NCBI GenBank assembly: GCA_023408815.1
Contig: JAEYJO010000058.1
Location: 87,951 to 151,950, forward strand
Length of the DNA: 64,000 bases
Direction of reading: 5' to 3'
Source of the DNA: Bacillota bacterium
GTDB taxonomy: Bacteria > Bacillota > Clostridia > Lachnospirales > Lachnospiraceae
The position numbers and the translations under genes were made by a program. This document shows positions 26,351 through 34,661 of this stretch, in pieces (position 1 is the stretch's first letter; each line of letters opens with the position of its first letter). Below the pieces are notes generated by a model, which saw only the letters and a list, made by a program, of their open reading frames with translations, did no database searches and had not been told where the DNA came from.

Positions 26351-26797
26351 TTATTGCTTCGGGGCGCAAGGCTTATCTATAGAAAGTGCACCGAAGATTT
26401 CATCGTCTATATTATTTATCGTTATGTCTCTTAGGCGCTCCTTGCAGAGAGCATCCAAATCCTCATAGATGTTATCCAGCACTTGCCCCATGCCGGAAGC
26501 GATCAGGCAATCCATATCGACATTTCCGCTTTTCCACGAAGAGGAGATAAATTTAAAGTCCAAAGCTTCGCTGATTTGATAAAGAGAAATATTCTCCGGT
26601 CTCATCACCAGATGATAGCCGCCGTCCAGCCCTTCTTTTGTGGAAACGAGTCCGGCGTTCTTAAGTCTTACCATAATTTTGCGTATCCTTGCCGGATTGG
26701 TGCATACATTCCTGGCAAGCTCTGCGCTGGACAGGGTACAGGCCTTTCGGTTCAGAAAGACGAGCGCATGTACTGCTATACCGAATTCACTGTTCAT
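26351..26797 (-). CDS. Rrf2 family transcriptional regulator
   Basis: Regulator of 148 residues with a winged helix domain in its first 80 residues, including SSAELARNVCTNPARIRKIM and the wing GLDGGYHLV. Cysteines at 20, 32, 97, 117 and 143 are present, but the classic closely spaced three-cysteine cluster loop is not, so an iron-sulfur cofactor is uncertain. It precedes the CcdA-TlpA fusion on the same strand with 78 bases between, so redox or thiol-related control of that gene is probable. Its start faces the butyrate operon across a 297-base divergent spacer, so an effect on that operon is possible. Confidence 0.87.
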   Translation of the reverse strand: MNSEFGIAVHALVFLNRKACTLSSAELARNVCTNPARIRKIMVRLKNAGLVSTKEGLDGGYHLVMRPENISLYQISEALDFKFISSSWKSGNVDMDCLIASGMGQVLDNIYEDLDALCKERLRDITINNIDDEIFGALSIDKPCAPKQ

Positions 26798-26819
26798 GAC
26801 TTGGCCTCCTTACTATAAT

Positions 26820-26891
26820 ATGATGTCGGGGTCAAAAGTCATGTTTTTTCATGCAAGCATGAAACACATGGCCTTTTGACCCTGGTATCAT
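26820..26891. repeat. hairpin repeat family 2, copy 1
   Basis: Long imperfect inverted repeat. GGGTCAAAAG (26829-26838) pairs with CTTTTGACCC (26873-26882), an inner hairpin TTTCATGC/GCATGAAA sits at the tip, and ATGAT (26820-26824) pairs with ATCAT (26887-26891). A second copy at 53899-53961 keeps the pairing with a T-to-A and A-to-T double change, and both copies end with TGGTATCAT. It lies in the divergent spacer between the Rrf2 gene and thl. Confidence 0.7.
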
Positions 26892-26974
26892 AACATATAC
26901 TGTAATTATAATTGTTTCAGTTTATAAGTCAAGTGATTTTTCATTTATCTTGGAAGCGATTGGCGTTATTATCG
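26892..26974. other. rest of the Rrf2-thl divergent spacer
   Basis: AT-rich sequence between repeat copy 1 and the thl promoter. I see no gene and no convincing promoter for the Rrf2 gene here. Confidence 0.5.
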
Positions 26975-27003
26975 TTGCAAAATGAAAAACCCTATGATAT
27001 AAT
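26975..27003 (+). promoter_or_regulatory. promoter of the butyrate operon
   Basis: -35 TTGCAA at 26975-26980, 17-base spacer, perfect -10 TATAAT at 26998-27003. The expected start near 27010 gives a leader of about 85 bases before the thiolase ATG. Confidence 0.75.
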
Positions 27004-27016
27004 AATGACGCTGGTA

Positions 27017-27034
27017 ATGATAAAAAATTAACAA
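27017..27034. promoter_or_regulatory. candidate Rex operator in the thl leader
   Basis: ATGATAA-AAAA-TTAACAA matches the Rex consensus TTGTTAA-N4-TTAACAA at 12 of 14 defined positions. It starts about 14 bases after the -10 box, a good place for repression that is relieved at high NADH/NAD+. Confidence 0.55.
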
Positions 27035-27094
27035 TCATTGCAATCAACACTCATTCTGCTTCGGCAGACACAATATTGTATGGAGGAAGAAACA

Positions 27095-28276
27095 ATGGGA
27101 AAAAAGGTAGTTTTAGCAGGCGCTTGCCGTACGGCTATAGGAACTATGGGCGGAAGTCTCAGCACGACACCGGCAGCAGAGCTTGGTGCAATTGTAATTA
27201 AAGAAGCTTTAAACAGAGCAGGAGTTGCTCCGGAAGCAGTTGATCAGGTATATATGGGATGCGTTATTCAGGCAGGTCTTGGACAGAATGTGGCTCGTCA
27301 GGCAACTATTAAAGCAGGATTGCCGGTAGAGGTTCCCGCGGTAACCATTAACGTAGTATGCGGTTCAGGACTTAACTGCGTCAATATGGCGGCACAGATG
27401 ATTATGGCAGGAGATGCGGATATCGTTGTTGCAGGCGGTATGGAAAACATGTCTTTGGCTCCTTACGCACTTCCTCAGGCACGTTTCGGATATAGAATGA
27501 ACAATGGAACCTTAGTGGATACTATGGTAAATGACGCTCTTTGGGATGCGTTCAACAGCTACCATATGATTCAGACAGCGGACAATATCTGCGCGGAATG
27601 GGGACTCACGAGAGAAGAATTGGATGAGTTTGCGTTAAACAGCCAGCAGAAGGCGGAAGCGGCTCAGAAGGCAGGCGCATTCGACAAAGAAATCGTACCT
27701 GTTATGGTAAAGAAGAAAAAAGAACTGGTTGAATTCAAAGTGGATGAAGGCCCTCGTGCAGGCTCTACGATAGATGCTCTTACAAAGCTTCGCGCTATCA
27801 ATAAGGATGGATATGTAACGGCAGGAAACGCTTCCGGAATCAATGACGGTGCAGCAGCAGTTGTCGTTATGAGCGAAGAAAAAGCAAAAGAATTAGGCGT
27901 TAAGCCTATGGCAACCTTCGTGGCAGGAGCTCTTGCGGGCGTAAGACCTGAGGTTATGGGCATCGGCCCTGTTGCCGCAACTCAGAAAATCATGGCGAAA
28001 ACAGGCCTGAAGATAGAAGATTTCGATATTATCGAAGCAAACGAGGCTTTTGCCGCACAGTCCGTAGCGGTAGGAAGAGACTTGGGAATAGATGTGGATA
28101 AGCAGCTCAATCCTAACGGAGGAGCTATTGCATTAGGACACCCGGTAGGAGCTTCCGGCTGTCGTATCCTGGTTACTCTGCTTCATGAAATGGAAGCGAA
28201 GAATGCCAAGACCGGTCTTGCTACACTTTGCATCGGCGGTGGAATGGGTTGTGCTACTGTTGTAACGAGAGAGTAA
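27095..28276 (+). CDS. thlA: acetyl-CoA acetyltransferase (thiolase)
   Basis: Condenses two acetyl-CoA to acetoacetyl-CoA, the first step of butyrate synthesis. The protein has 393 residues with nucleophile Cys89 in NVVCGSGLN, His349 in ALGHPVGASG and the second catalytic cysteine Cys379 in LCIGGGMGC, all as in biosynthetic thiolases. ATG 27095 is chosen because GGAGG (27082-27086) precedes it by 8 bases and the family begins MGKKVVLAG; an in-frame start at 27038 is upstream of that site. It leads an operon thl-crt-hbd-bcd-etfB-etfA in the order of the pathway. Confidence 0.97.
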   Translation: MGKKVVLAGACRTAIGTMGGSLSTTPAAELGAIVIKEALNRAGVAPEAVDQVYMGCVIQAGLGQNVARQATIKAGLPVEVPAVTINVVCGSGLNCVNMAAQMIMAGDADIVVAGGMENMSLAPYALPQARFGYRMNNGTLVDTMVNDALWDAFNSYHMIQTADNICAEWGLTREELDEFALNSQQKAEAAQKAGAFDKEIVPVMVKKKKELVEFKVDEGPRAGSTIDALTKLRAINKDGYVTAGNASGINDGAAAVVVMSEEKAKELGVKPMATFVAGALAGVRPEVMGIGPVAATQKIMAKTGLKIEDFDIIEANEAFAAQSVAVGRDLGIDVDKQLNPNGGAIALGHPVGASGCRILVTLLHEMEAKNAKTGLATLCIGGGMGCATVVTRE

Positions 28277-28295
28277 GCTTAATAGTTAAAAATAA

Positions 28296-28343
28296 GATAA
28301 GCAGGCTAATCGAGATGTAAAGACGCTCTCAGGTCTGCTTATC
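28296..28343 (+). other. hairpin between thl and crt
   Basis: GATAAGCAG (28296-28304) pairs perfectly with CTGCTTATC (28335-28343) around a 30-base loop. No T-run follows, so it may be an mRNA processing or stability element that sets thiolase apart from the rest. Confidence 0.45.
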
Positions 28344-28462
28344 GGACTGTATTCGGATGAAAAAATTAGGTGATTTGCTGCACTCACAAAAAACAGCTCG
28401 CGGTATTAAATGAGAATGGTAACAACATAACCTATAATAAAAATAAAAAAGGAGTAATGAAG

Positions 28463-29239
28463 ATGGAATTTATCGTATATGAACAGAAAGATGCGGTTGG
28501 TATTATCACCATCAGCCGTGAAAAGGCTTTGAACGCATTGAACAGCACCGTTCTTGACGAACTGGACAAAACCCTGGATGCTGTTAACCTGGATGTAGTC
28601 AGATGTCTTATTTTAACAGGTGCAGGGCAGAAGTCCTTCGTAGCCGGCGCGGACATCGGTGAGATGAGCTCTCTTACAAAGGCAGAAGGCGAAACATTCG
28701 GCAAAAAAGGAAACGACGTATTCCGCAAGCTGGAGACCTTTCCTATTCCTGTAATTGCAGCGATTAACGGATTCGCATTGGGCGGAGGCTGTGAGATTTC
28801 CATGAGCTGTGATATCAGGATCTGTTCCGACAACGCAGTATTCGGACAGCCGGAAGTAGGACTCGGAATCACACCGGGCTTCGGCGGAACACAGCGGCTC
28901 GCTCGTTTGGTTGGTGCAGGCATGGCGAAGCAGATGATTTATACGGCAAGAAATATCAAAGCGGATGAAGCGCTTCGAATCGGTCTTGTAAATGCTGTTT
29001 ACACGCAGGAGGAGTTGATGCCGGCGGCGGAAAAAATGGCGGCAGGTATTGCGAAGAATGCTCCGATAGCTGTTCGTAACTGCAAAAAAGCAATTAACGA
29101 CGGCTTGGATGTGGATATGGATAAAGCAATCGTAATCGAGGAGAAGTTATTCGGCGACTGCTTCGAATCCTTCGATCAGAAGGAAGGAATGACAGCTTTC
29201 CTGGAAAAGAGAAAGGTAGAGCAGTTCCTTAACAAGTAA
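28463..29239 (+). CDS. crt: 3-hydroxybutyryl-CoA dehydratase (crotonase)
   Basis: Crotonase-fold enzyme of 258 residues that dehydrates 3-hydroxybutyryl-CoA to crotonyl-CoA. The oxyanion-hole segments SFVAGADIGEM and NGFALGGGCEIS are present, with the two catalytic glutamates in GGGCEIS and GQPEVGLG. ATG 28463 is preferred over 28457 because GGAG 28451-28454 is then 8 bases away. Third step of the pathway although second gene of the operon. A 186-base leader with one hairpin separates it from thl. Confidence 0.95.
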   Translation: MEFIVYEQKDAVGIITISREKALNALNSTVLDELDKTLDAVNLDVVRCLILTGAGQKSFVAGADIGEMSSLTKAEGETFGKKGNDVFRKLETFPIPVIAAINGFALGGGCEISMSCDIRICSDNAVFGQPEVGLGITPGFGGTQRLARLVGAGMAKQMIYTARNIKADEALRIGLVNAVYTQEELMPAAEKMAAGIAKNAPIAVRNCKKAINDGLDVDMDKAIVIEEKLFGDCFESFDQKEGMTAFLEKRKVEQFLNK

Positions 29240-29338
29240 AATATCTCGCAGCAACTTAATTAGGTATTGATGGACTTCCGCACAGAGTAAGGCGGCAGAT
29301 CACATAAATTATATAAATACAAATCAGGAGGAACTAAG

Positions 29339-30178
29339 ATGAAAGTAGGTATTATTGGTGCTGGAACAATGGGCGCAGGTATTGCACAGGCTTTTGCCCA
29401 GACAGAAGGATATGAAGTATTTCTTTGTGACATCAACGAAGAATTCGCTGCAAACGGCAAGAACAGAATCGCAAAAGGTTTTGCGAAACGCGTTGAAAAA
29501 GGTAAAATGGAGCAGGCTGCCGCAGATTCTATTCTCGCTAAGATCACAACGGGCGTTAAAACGATTTGTACAGATTGTGACTTGGTAGTGGAAGCAGCAT
29601 TAGAGGTTATGGATATTAAGAAACAGACCTTCAAGGAGCTTCAGGATATTTGCAAAAAGGATTGTATTTTTGCTACCAATACATCTTCTCTTTCTATCAC
29701 GGAGATCGGCGCAGGACTGGACAGACCGGTTATCGGAATGCACTTCTTCAATCCGGCTCCCGTTATGAAGCTCGTAGAGGTAATCGCAGGCCTTAATACG
29801 TCTGACGAAGTAGTTGATAAAATCAAAGCAATTTCCGAAGAAATCGGAAAGACTCCGGTACAGGTAAACGAGGCAGCCGGATTTGTTGTAAACAGAATCC
29901 TCATTCCGATGATAAATGAAGCAATCGGTATCTATGCGGAAGGTGTTGCCAGCGTAGAAGGTATTGACAACGCAATGAAGTTAGGAGCAAACCACCCCAT
30001 GGGTCCTTTGGCTCTCGGAGATTTGGTTGGTCTTGACATCGTGCTCGCCATCATGGAAGTTCTTCAGAGCGAGACCGGCGATTCCAAATACCGTCCTCAC
30101 CCGCTTCTCAAGAAGATGGTTCGCGGCGGACAGCTTGGTATGAAGACCGGAAAAGGCTTCTACGATTATTCCAAATAA
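29339..30178 (+). CDS. hbd: 3-hydroxybutyryl-CoA dehydrogenase
   Basis: Reduces acetoacetyl-CoA to (S)-3-hydroxybutyryl-CoA with NAD(P)H. Protein of 279 residues beginning with the Rossmann motif GIIGAGTMGAGIAQAF; the catalytic Ser and His are in NTSSLSITE and GMHFFNPAPVMKLVEV, and the C-terminal dimerisation domain ends KTGKGFYDYSK. AGGAGG at 29327-29332 is the clearest ribosome binding site of the operon. Length and motifs are typical of clostridial Hbd. Confidence 0.96.
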   Translation: MKVGIIGAGTMGAGIAQAFAQTEGYEVFLCDINEEFAANGKNRIAKGFAKRVEKGKMEQAAADSILAKITTGVKTICTDCDLVVEAALEVMDIKKQTFKELQDICKKDCIFATNTSSLSITEIGAGLDRPVIGMHFFNPAPVMKLVEVIAGLNTSDEVVDKIKAISEEIGKTPVQVNEAAGFVVNRILIPMINEAIGIYAEGVASVEGIDNAMKLGANHPMGPLALGDLVGLDIVLAIMEVLQSETGDSKYRPHPLLKKMVRGGQLGMKTGKGFYDYSK

Positions 30179-30277
30179 ATAGCAAGTGTTATGAAATCGC
30201 ATTGTGAAGTCGCATTGTGATCGATCATATCATAATAAAAATTTTTATGATTAAAACTTTATGGAGGAAATAAAAAC

Positions 30278-31432
30278 ATGGATTTTATGTTAAGTAAACA
30301 ACATGAAATGGCAAGAGCTCTTTTCAAAGAATTCGCTGAAACAGAAGTTAAGCCATTAGCACAAGAAGTAGATGAGACAGAAACGTTTCCCAGAGAAACC
30401 GTTGCAAAAATGGCAAAAGCAGGCTTTCTTGGTATTCCGATACCGAAGGAGTACGGCGGTCAGGGCTGCGATATTTTGACATATGCTATGTGTGTAGAAG
30501 AACTTTCCAAGGTTTGCGGAACTACAGGCGTTATCGTTTCCGCACACACCTCTCTTTGCTGCGACCCTATCCTGACATACGGTACGGAAGAGCAGAAGCA
30601 GAAATATCTGCCGGCTCTTGCAAAGGGCGAGAAATTAGGTGCTTTCGGTCTGACAGAGCCCGGCGCCGGTACCGATGCGCAGGGACAGCAGACAAAAGCT
30701 GTTCTCGACGGCGACGAGTGGGTGCTTAATGGTTCCAAGATCTTCATTACCAACGGTAAAGAAGCTGATATTTATATTATCATTGCAGTAACGAGCGTTT
30801 CCACCGATGCGAAGGGCAGAAGCAAGAAAATCATTTCCGCTTTCATCGTGGAAAAAGGAACTCCCGGTTTCTCCTTCGGTACGAAGGAAAAGAAAATGGG
30901 TATCCGTGGCTCATCTACTTATGAATTGATTTTCACGGATTGCAGAATTCCTAAGGAAAACCTGTTAGGTGCAGAAGGAAAGGGCTTCGGTATCGCTATG
31001 CATACGCTGGACGGCGGACGTATCGGTATTGCTGCTCAGGCACTCGGTCTCGCAGAAGGTGCTTTGGAAAGAACGATCGACTATGTAAAGGAAAGAAAAC
31101 AGTTCGGCAGAGCGATCGCCGCTTTCCAGAATACACAGTTCCAGCTTGCCGACATGGCTACGAAGACGGAAGCTGCTCAGCTGCTCGTTTATAAGGCTGC
31201 TAAAGCAAAAGAGACTCAGAAAAATTATTCCGTAGAAGCTGCAAAAGCGAAATTGTACGCAGCGGAAGTTGCTATGGAAGTTACGACCAAGGCCGTACAG
31301 CTTCACGGCGGTTACGGTTACACGAGAGAGTATGATGTAGAGCGTATGATGCGCGATGCTAAGATTACCGAGATTTACGAAGGAACTTCTGAAGTTCAGA
31401 GAATGGTAATTTCCGGCGCGATATTGAAATAG
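30278..31432 (+). CDS. bcd: butyryl-CoA dehydrogenase
   Basis: Short-chain acyl-CoA dehydrogenase of 384 residues that reduces crotonyl-CoA to butyryl-CoA, with FAD. The acid base Glu368 lies in IYEGTSEVQRM, and FGLTEPGAGTDAQG together with FITNGKEADIY form the flavin and substrate site. The two Etf genes follow, so it probably acts in the Bcd-Etf complex, where NADH oxidation is split between crotonyl-CoA and ferredoxin. A 335-residue open frame on the opposite strand has no independent support and is a codon-bias shadow. Confidence 0.96.
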   Translation: MDFMLSKQHEMARALFKEFAETEVKPLAQEVDETETFPRETVAKMAKAGFLGIPIPKEYGGQGCDILTYAMCVEELSKVCGTTGVIVSAHTSLCCDPILTYGTEEQKQKYLPALAKGEKLGAFGLTEPGAGTDAQGQQTKAVLDGDEWVLNGSKIFITNGKEADIYIIIAVTSVSTDAKGRSKKIISAFIVEKGTPGFSFGTKEKKMGIRGSSTYELIFTDCRIPKENLLGAEGKGFGIAMHTLDGGRIGIAAQALGLAEGALERTIDYVKERKQFGRAIAAFQNTQFQLADMATKTEAAQLLVYKAAKAKETQKNYSVEAAKAKLYAAEVAMEVTTKAVQLHGGYGYTREYDVERMMRDAKITEIYEGTSEVQRMVISGAILK

Positions 31433-31480
31433 TGAATTAAGCAAATGAAAATGAATGAAAACATAAGGAGTGAAAATACA

Positions 31481-32263
31481 ATGAAAATTGTTGTTTGTAT
31501 TAAACAGGTACCCGATACAAAGGGCGGCGTTAAATTCAATCCCGATGGAACGCTGGACAGAGGTGCTATGCTTACCATCATGAATCCTGATGATAAGGCA
31601 GGACTTGAAGCGGCTCTTAGAATAAAGGATCAGTATGGTGCGGAAGTAACCGCAATTACCATGGGTCTTCCCAAGGCAGAAGAAGTGCTTCGCGAAGCGA
31701 TCGCTATGGGTGCTGATAAGGGAGTTCTCGTAACGGACAGAGTTCTCGGCGGTGCGGACACATGGGCGACCTCCCAGACACTTGCCGGAGCAATCCGCAA
31801 TTTGGAATATGATTTGATTATCACTGGCCGTCAGGCTATCGACGGCGATACCGCACAAGTAGGACCGCAGATTTCCGAGCACTTGGGAATTCCGGTAATC
31901 TCTTATGCGCAGGATATTAAGATAGAAGGCGACAGCGTAGTGGTAGAACGCCAGTACGATGACAGATATCACGTATTAAAGGCTAAAATGCCTTGCCTGA
32001 TTACAGCTCTTGCGGAGCTGAATGAGCCTCGTTACATGACTCCGGGCGGAATCTTCGATGCTTACGATGCAGAGATTACCGTATGGGGAAGAAGTAACCT
32101 GGTGGATGTGGAGGATTCCAACCTCGGACTCAAGGGTTCACCCACACAGATCGCCAGAGCATCTGACAGAGTGAGAAAGGGTGTGGGAGCGAAGGTTGCT
32201 CTTGATCCTACGGAATCGGTAGACTACATCATGGAAAGATTAAAAGAGAAACACATCATTTAA
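31481..32263 (+). CDS. etfB: electron transfer flavoprotein subunit beta
   Basis: EtfB of 260 residues, beginning MKIVVCIKQVPDTKGGVKF. It carries the flavin that in bifurcating Etf accepts the hydride from NADH. ATG 31481 follows AAGGAGTG; the in-frame ATG at 31445 lies further upstream without that support. The signature region VLVTDRVLGGADTWATSQTLA is typical of clostridial bifurcating EtfB. It works with EtfA and Bcd; the gap to bcd is 48 bases. Confidence 0.95.
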   Translation: MKIVVCIKQVPDTKGGVKFNPDGTLDRGAMLTIMNPDDKAGLEAALRIKDQYGAEVTAITMGLPKAEEVLREAIAMGADKGVLVTDRVLGGADTWATSQTLAGAIRNLEYDLIITGRQAIDGDTAQVGPQISEHLGIPVISYAQDIKIEGDSVVVERQYDDRYHVLKAKMPCLITALAELNEPRYMTPGGIFDAYDAEITVWGRSNLVDVEDSNLGLKGSPTQIARASDRVRKGVGAKVALDPTESVDYIMERLKEKHII

Positions 32264-32293
32264 TAAATCAAAGGAAAAGCGTGGTGAATAAGA

Positions 32294-33340
32294 ATGAATA
32301 TAGCAGAATATAAAGGAGTATTTGTCTTTGCACAGCAGGTAGATAACGAGCTTAGCGGTATCGCTTTGGAATTGGTCGGCAAGGGCAAAGAGCTTGCAAA
32401 AGATTTAGGAACTGAAGTTACGGCTGTTTTAGTAGGAAGCGGTGTGAAAGCGCTGGCGGACGAGCTCGCAGCGTATGGCGCGGATAAGGTTATTCTTGTG
32501 GATGATCCCGAGCTGAAGGAATACAGAACAGAGCCTTACACACATGCGCTGGCTTCTGTTATCGAGAAATATAAACCGGAAATTTTCTTAGTAGGTGCTA
32601 CCGCAATCGGACGCGATCTCGGTCCCCGTGTATCCGCAAGAGTGCATACCGGACTTACGGCAGACTGTACGAGACTTGAAGTCGGCGATTTCCCGATCAA
32701 CCCTATCCCGGGAAGAGAGCAGCTGCACAACCAGCTTCTCATGACACGTCCTGCATTCGGCGGAAATACCATCGCTACGATTGCATGTCCGGAATTCCGT
32801 CCTCAGATGGCAACGGTTCGCCCCGGCGTTATGCAGAAGGCTCGTAAAGATGAAAGCGCAAAAGCTGTTGTTGAAGAGTTTAACCCAGGATTTACACCCA
32901 ACGATAAATATGTTGAAATCCTCGATATAGTAAAATCTGTTGCTGAGACGGAAGACATCATGGATGCGAAAATCCTTGTTTCCGGCGGCCGCGGCGTTTG
33001 CAGCGGTGAGAACTTCAAGCTATTGGAAGATCTCGCAGATGTACTGGGCGCTACAGTAAGCTGTTCCCGTGCGGCTGTTGATTCAGGATGGAAGCCGAAG
33101 GATCTTCAGGTAGGTCAGACTGGTAAGACCGTTCGCCCTAATCTGTACTTCGCGATCGGTATTTCCGGAGCGATTCAGCATTTAGCAGGTATGGAAGAAT
33201 CCGATGTTATCATCGCTATTAACAAGGATGATACAGCTCCTATCTTCGACGTAGCTGATTACGGTATTGTCGGAGATTTGAACAAAATCGTTCCTGCACT
33301 TACGGAGAGATTGAGAGCAGATCTTGCAGCTAATAAATAA
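32294..33340 (+). CDS. etfA: electron transfer flavoprotein subunit alpha
   Basis: EtfA of 348 residues. The C-terminal FAD domain shows SGGRGVCSGENFKLLEDLAD, then SRAAVDSGWKP, LQVGQTGKTVRPNLY and IGISGAIQHLAGM, the standard FAD-binding elements. The N-terminus (MNIAEYKGVFVFAQQVDNELS) is that of the Firmicute bifurcating type and has no extra ferredoxin domain. It ends the butyrate operon and is followed 53 bases later by a strong terminator. Confidence 0.95.
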   Translation: MNIAEYKGVFVFAQQVDNELSGIALELVGKGKELAKDLGTEVTAVLVGSGVKALADELAAYGADKVILVDDPELKEYRTEPYTHALASVIEKYKPEIFLVGATAIGRDLGPRVSARVHTGLTADCTRLEVGDFPINPIPGREQLHNQLLMTRPAFGGNTIATIACPEFRPQMATVRPGVMQKARKDESAKAVVEEFNPGFTPNDKYVEILDIVKSVAETEDIMDAKILVSGGRGVCSGENFKLLEDLADVLGATVSCSRAAVDSGWKPKDLQVGQTGKTVRPNLYFAIGISGAIQHLAGMEESDVIIAINKDDTAPIFDVADYGIVGDLNKIVPALTERLRADLAANK

Positions 33341-33393
33341 ATGCAGTAAAAGATTATTAAATCAGTAATAAACAGTGATGAAATAATAACGAG

Positions 33394-33435
33394 AACCGAT
33401 GCGGTGTCATATGATGTATGCCGCATCGGTTTTTT
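33394..33435 (+). terminator. terminator of the butyrate operon
   Basis: Perfect 11-bp stem AACCGATGCGG / CCGCATCGGTT with a 16-base loop, then T-rich sequence to 33435. Confidence 0.92.
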
Positions 33436-33561
33436 GCGGTACCATCGATTGATGACATAATCCTTTTATTTTTTTATTATATTAATAGTGGGTTAGGACC
33501 TTACGATGTGGAATAGACAACAGTGAATCTGTTGTGAAGAAACATTAGAGAAGGAGGCATT
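33436..33561. other. spacer between the butyrate terminator and the Pit locus
   Basis: AT-rich with no gene. It ends in GAAGGAGGCAT just before a nine-codon open frame. I find no clear promoter, though one is needed for the phosphate transporter. Confidence 0.4.
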
Positions 33562-33591
33562 ATGAAGGATTTAATGCAAAATTATCTTTGA
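33562..33591 (+). CDS. possible nine-codon leader peptide
   Basis: Reading frame MKDLMQNYL with stop TGA, preceded by a very strong GAAGGAGG site 6 bases from its ATG. Such a site would be odd without translation. It ends 21 bases before the Pit transporter start. It may be a leader peptide or the remnant of a lost upstream gene; DUF47/PhoU-like regulators often occupy this place in other genomes. No matching protein can be inferred. Confidence 0.3.
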   Translation: MKDLMQNYL

Positions 33592-33612
33592 GAAAGTATA
33601 AAAGGTAGGGAA

Positions 33613-34656
33613 ATGACCATATTATTTCACGATTTTTTGGAACAATTCTTGCAAAATCCAATATTACGAATAACAATGCTATTAATAACAGGTGTTATAT
33701 TAGTGAATGGATGGACAGACGCACCCAATGCTATCGTTACTTGCGTTTCAACAAAGTCGATGGACTTGGAAAGTGCCATACGAATGGCAGCAGTATTTAA
33801 CTTTGCGGGAATGCTTTTTATGACTATGTTCAATTCCAAAGTGGCCTTAACTATTTATCATATTGCGGACTTTGGGGCAGATACGAAGCTGGCGTTAGCA
33901 GCTCTTTGTGCGGCTATGACTGCTATTGTGCTGTGGGCGTCGGCGGCGTGGTGCTTCGGCATACCTACCAGCGAAAGCCATGCGCTGATTGCAGGGATAT
34001 CGGGGGCGGCCATCGCTTTACATAACGGTGTAACGGGTATCAGCGGAGCGGAATGGGCGAAGGTGCTGTATGGCTTGCTGCTTTCTGTAATATGCGGTTT
34101 AGGCATGGGATATGTATGCGGTAAAGCGGTAAGTCTGTGGGCGGCTGGACGGTGGAAAGAGAAAACCTTCGTTAAGGCCCAGACGGCCGGTGCGGCGGCG
34201 ATGGCATTTATGCACGGTGCGCAGGATGGGCAGAAGTTCATGGCAGTTTTCATGCTGGGAATTTGTCTTGCAGGCAAAAGCGCAGGAGGCACAGACTTTG
34301 AGATACCTTTTTGGATGATGATCCTATGCAGCGGGATAATGGCAGCAGGAACTGCAATAGGCGGGAAGCGGATTATAAGAACGGTAGGAAACGATATGGT
34401 GAAATTAGAAAAGCCGCAGGGCTTCGCGTCAGATATCGCGGGAGCGATATGCTTATTTTTTGCAAGTTTATCCGGCATACCCGTTTCTACCACTCACATA
34501 AAAACCACATCGATGATGGGAGTGGGTGCGGCGCAGGATATATCCAGCGTGAACAAAGAAGTCGTGGAACGGATGATCGTTACATGGGTTCTTACATTTC
34601 CCGGATGTGGGGCAATCGGATATCTGACGGCAAAGCTGTTCATAGCGGTAGTATGA
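33613..34656 (+). CDS. pit: inorganic phosphate transporter, Pit family
   Basis: Low-affinity, cation-coupled phosphate permease of 347 residues with about nine to ten helices. The two inverted PiT signature repeats are visible: GWTDAPNAIVTCVSTKSM near the N-terminus and SGIPVSTTHIKTTSMMGVG near the C-terminus. It is usually paired with a DUF47 (PhoU-like) gene, which is absent here. Its stop lies 5 bases from the stop of a convergent chemoreceptor gene, with no terminator hairpin between them, so read-through antisense RNA is possible. Confidence 0.92.
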   Translation: MTILFHDFLEQFLQNPILRITMLLITGVILVNGWTDAPNAIVTCVSTKSMDLESAIRMAAVFNFAGMLFMTMFNSKVALTIYHIADFGADTKLALAALCAAMTAIVLWASAAWCFGIPTSESHALIAGISGAAIALHNGVTGISGAEWAKVLYGLLLSVICGLGMGYVCGKAVSLWAAGRWKEKTFVKAQTAGAAAMAFMHGAQDGQKFMAVFMLGICLAGKSAGGTDFEIPFWMMILCSGIMAAGTAIGGKRIIRTVGNDMVKLEKPQGFASDIAGAICLFFASLSGIPVSTTHIKTTSMMGVGAAQDISSVNKEVVERMIVTWVLTFPGCGAIGYLTAKLFIAVV

Positions 34657-34661
34657 ATCAA

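Noticed and set aside
26640..26879. short plus-strand frames across the Rrf2 gene
   Set aside because: They run antisense to Rrf2 and into the hairpin repeat, with no supporting motif.
28296..28343. hairpin before crt as a terminator
   Set aside because: No T-run follows, and the crt-etfA genes need read-through from thl.
30965..31972. 335-residue open frame antisense to bcd and etfB
   Set aside because: It opposes two well-supported genes and has no ribosome binding site; length follows from the codon bias of the sense genes.
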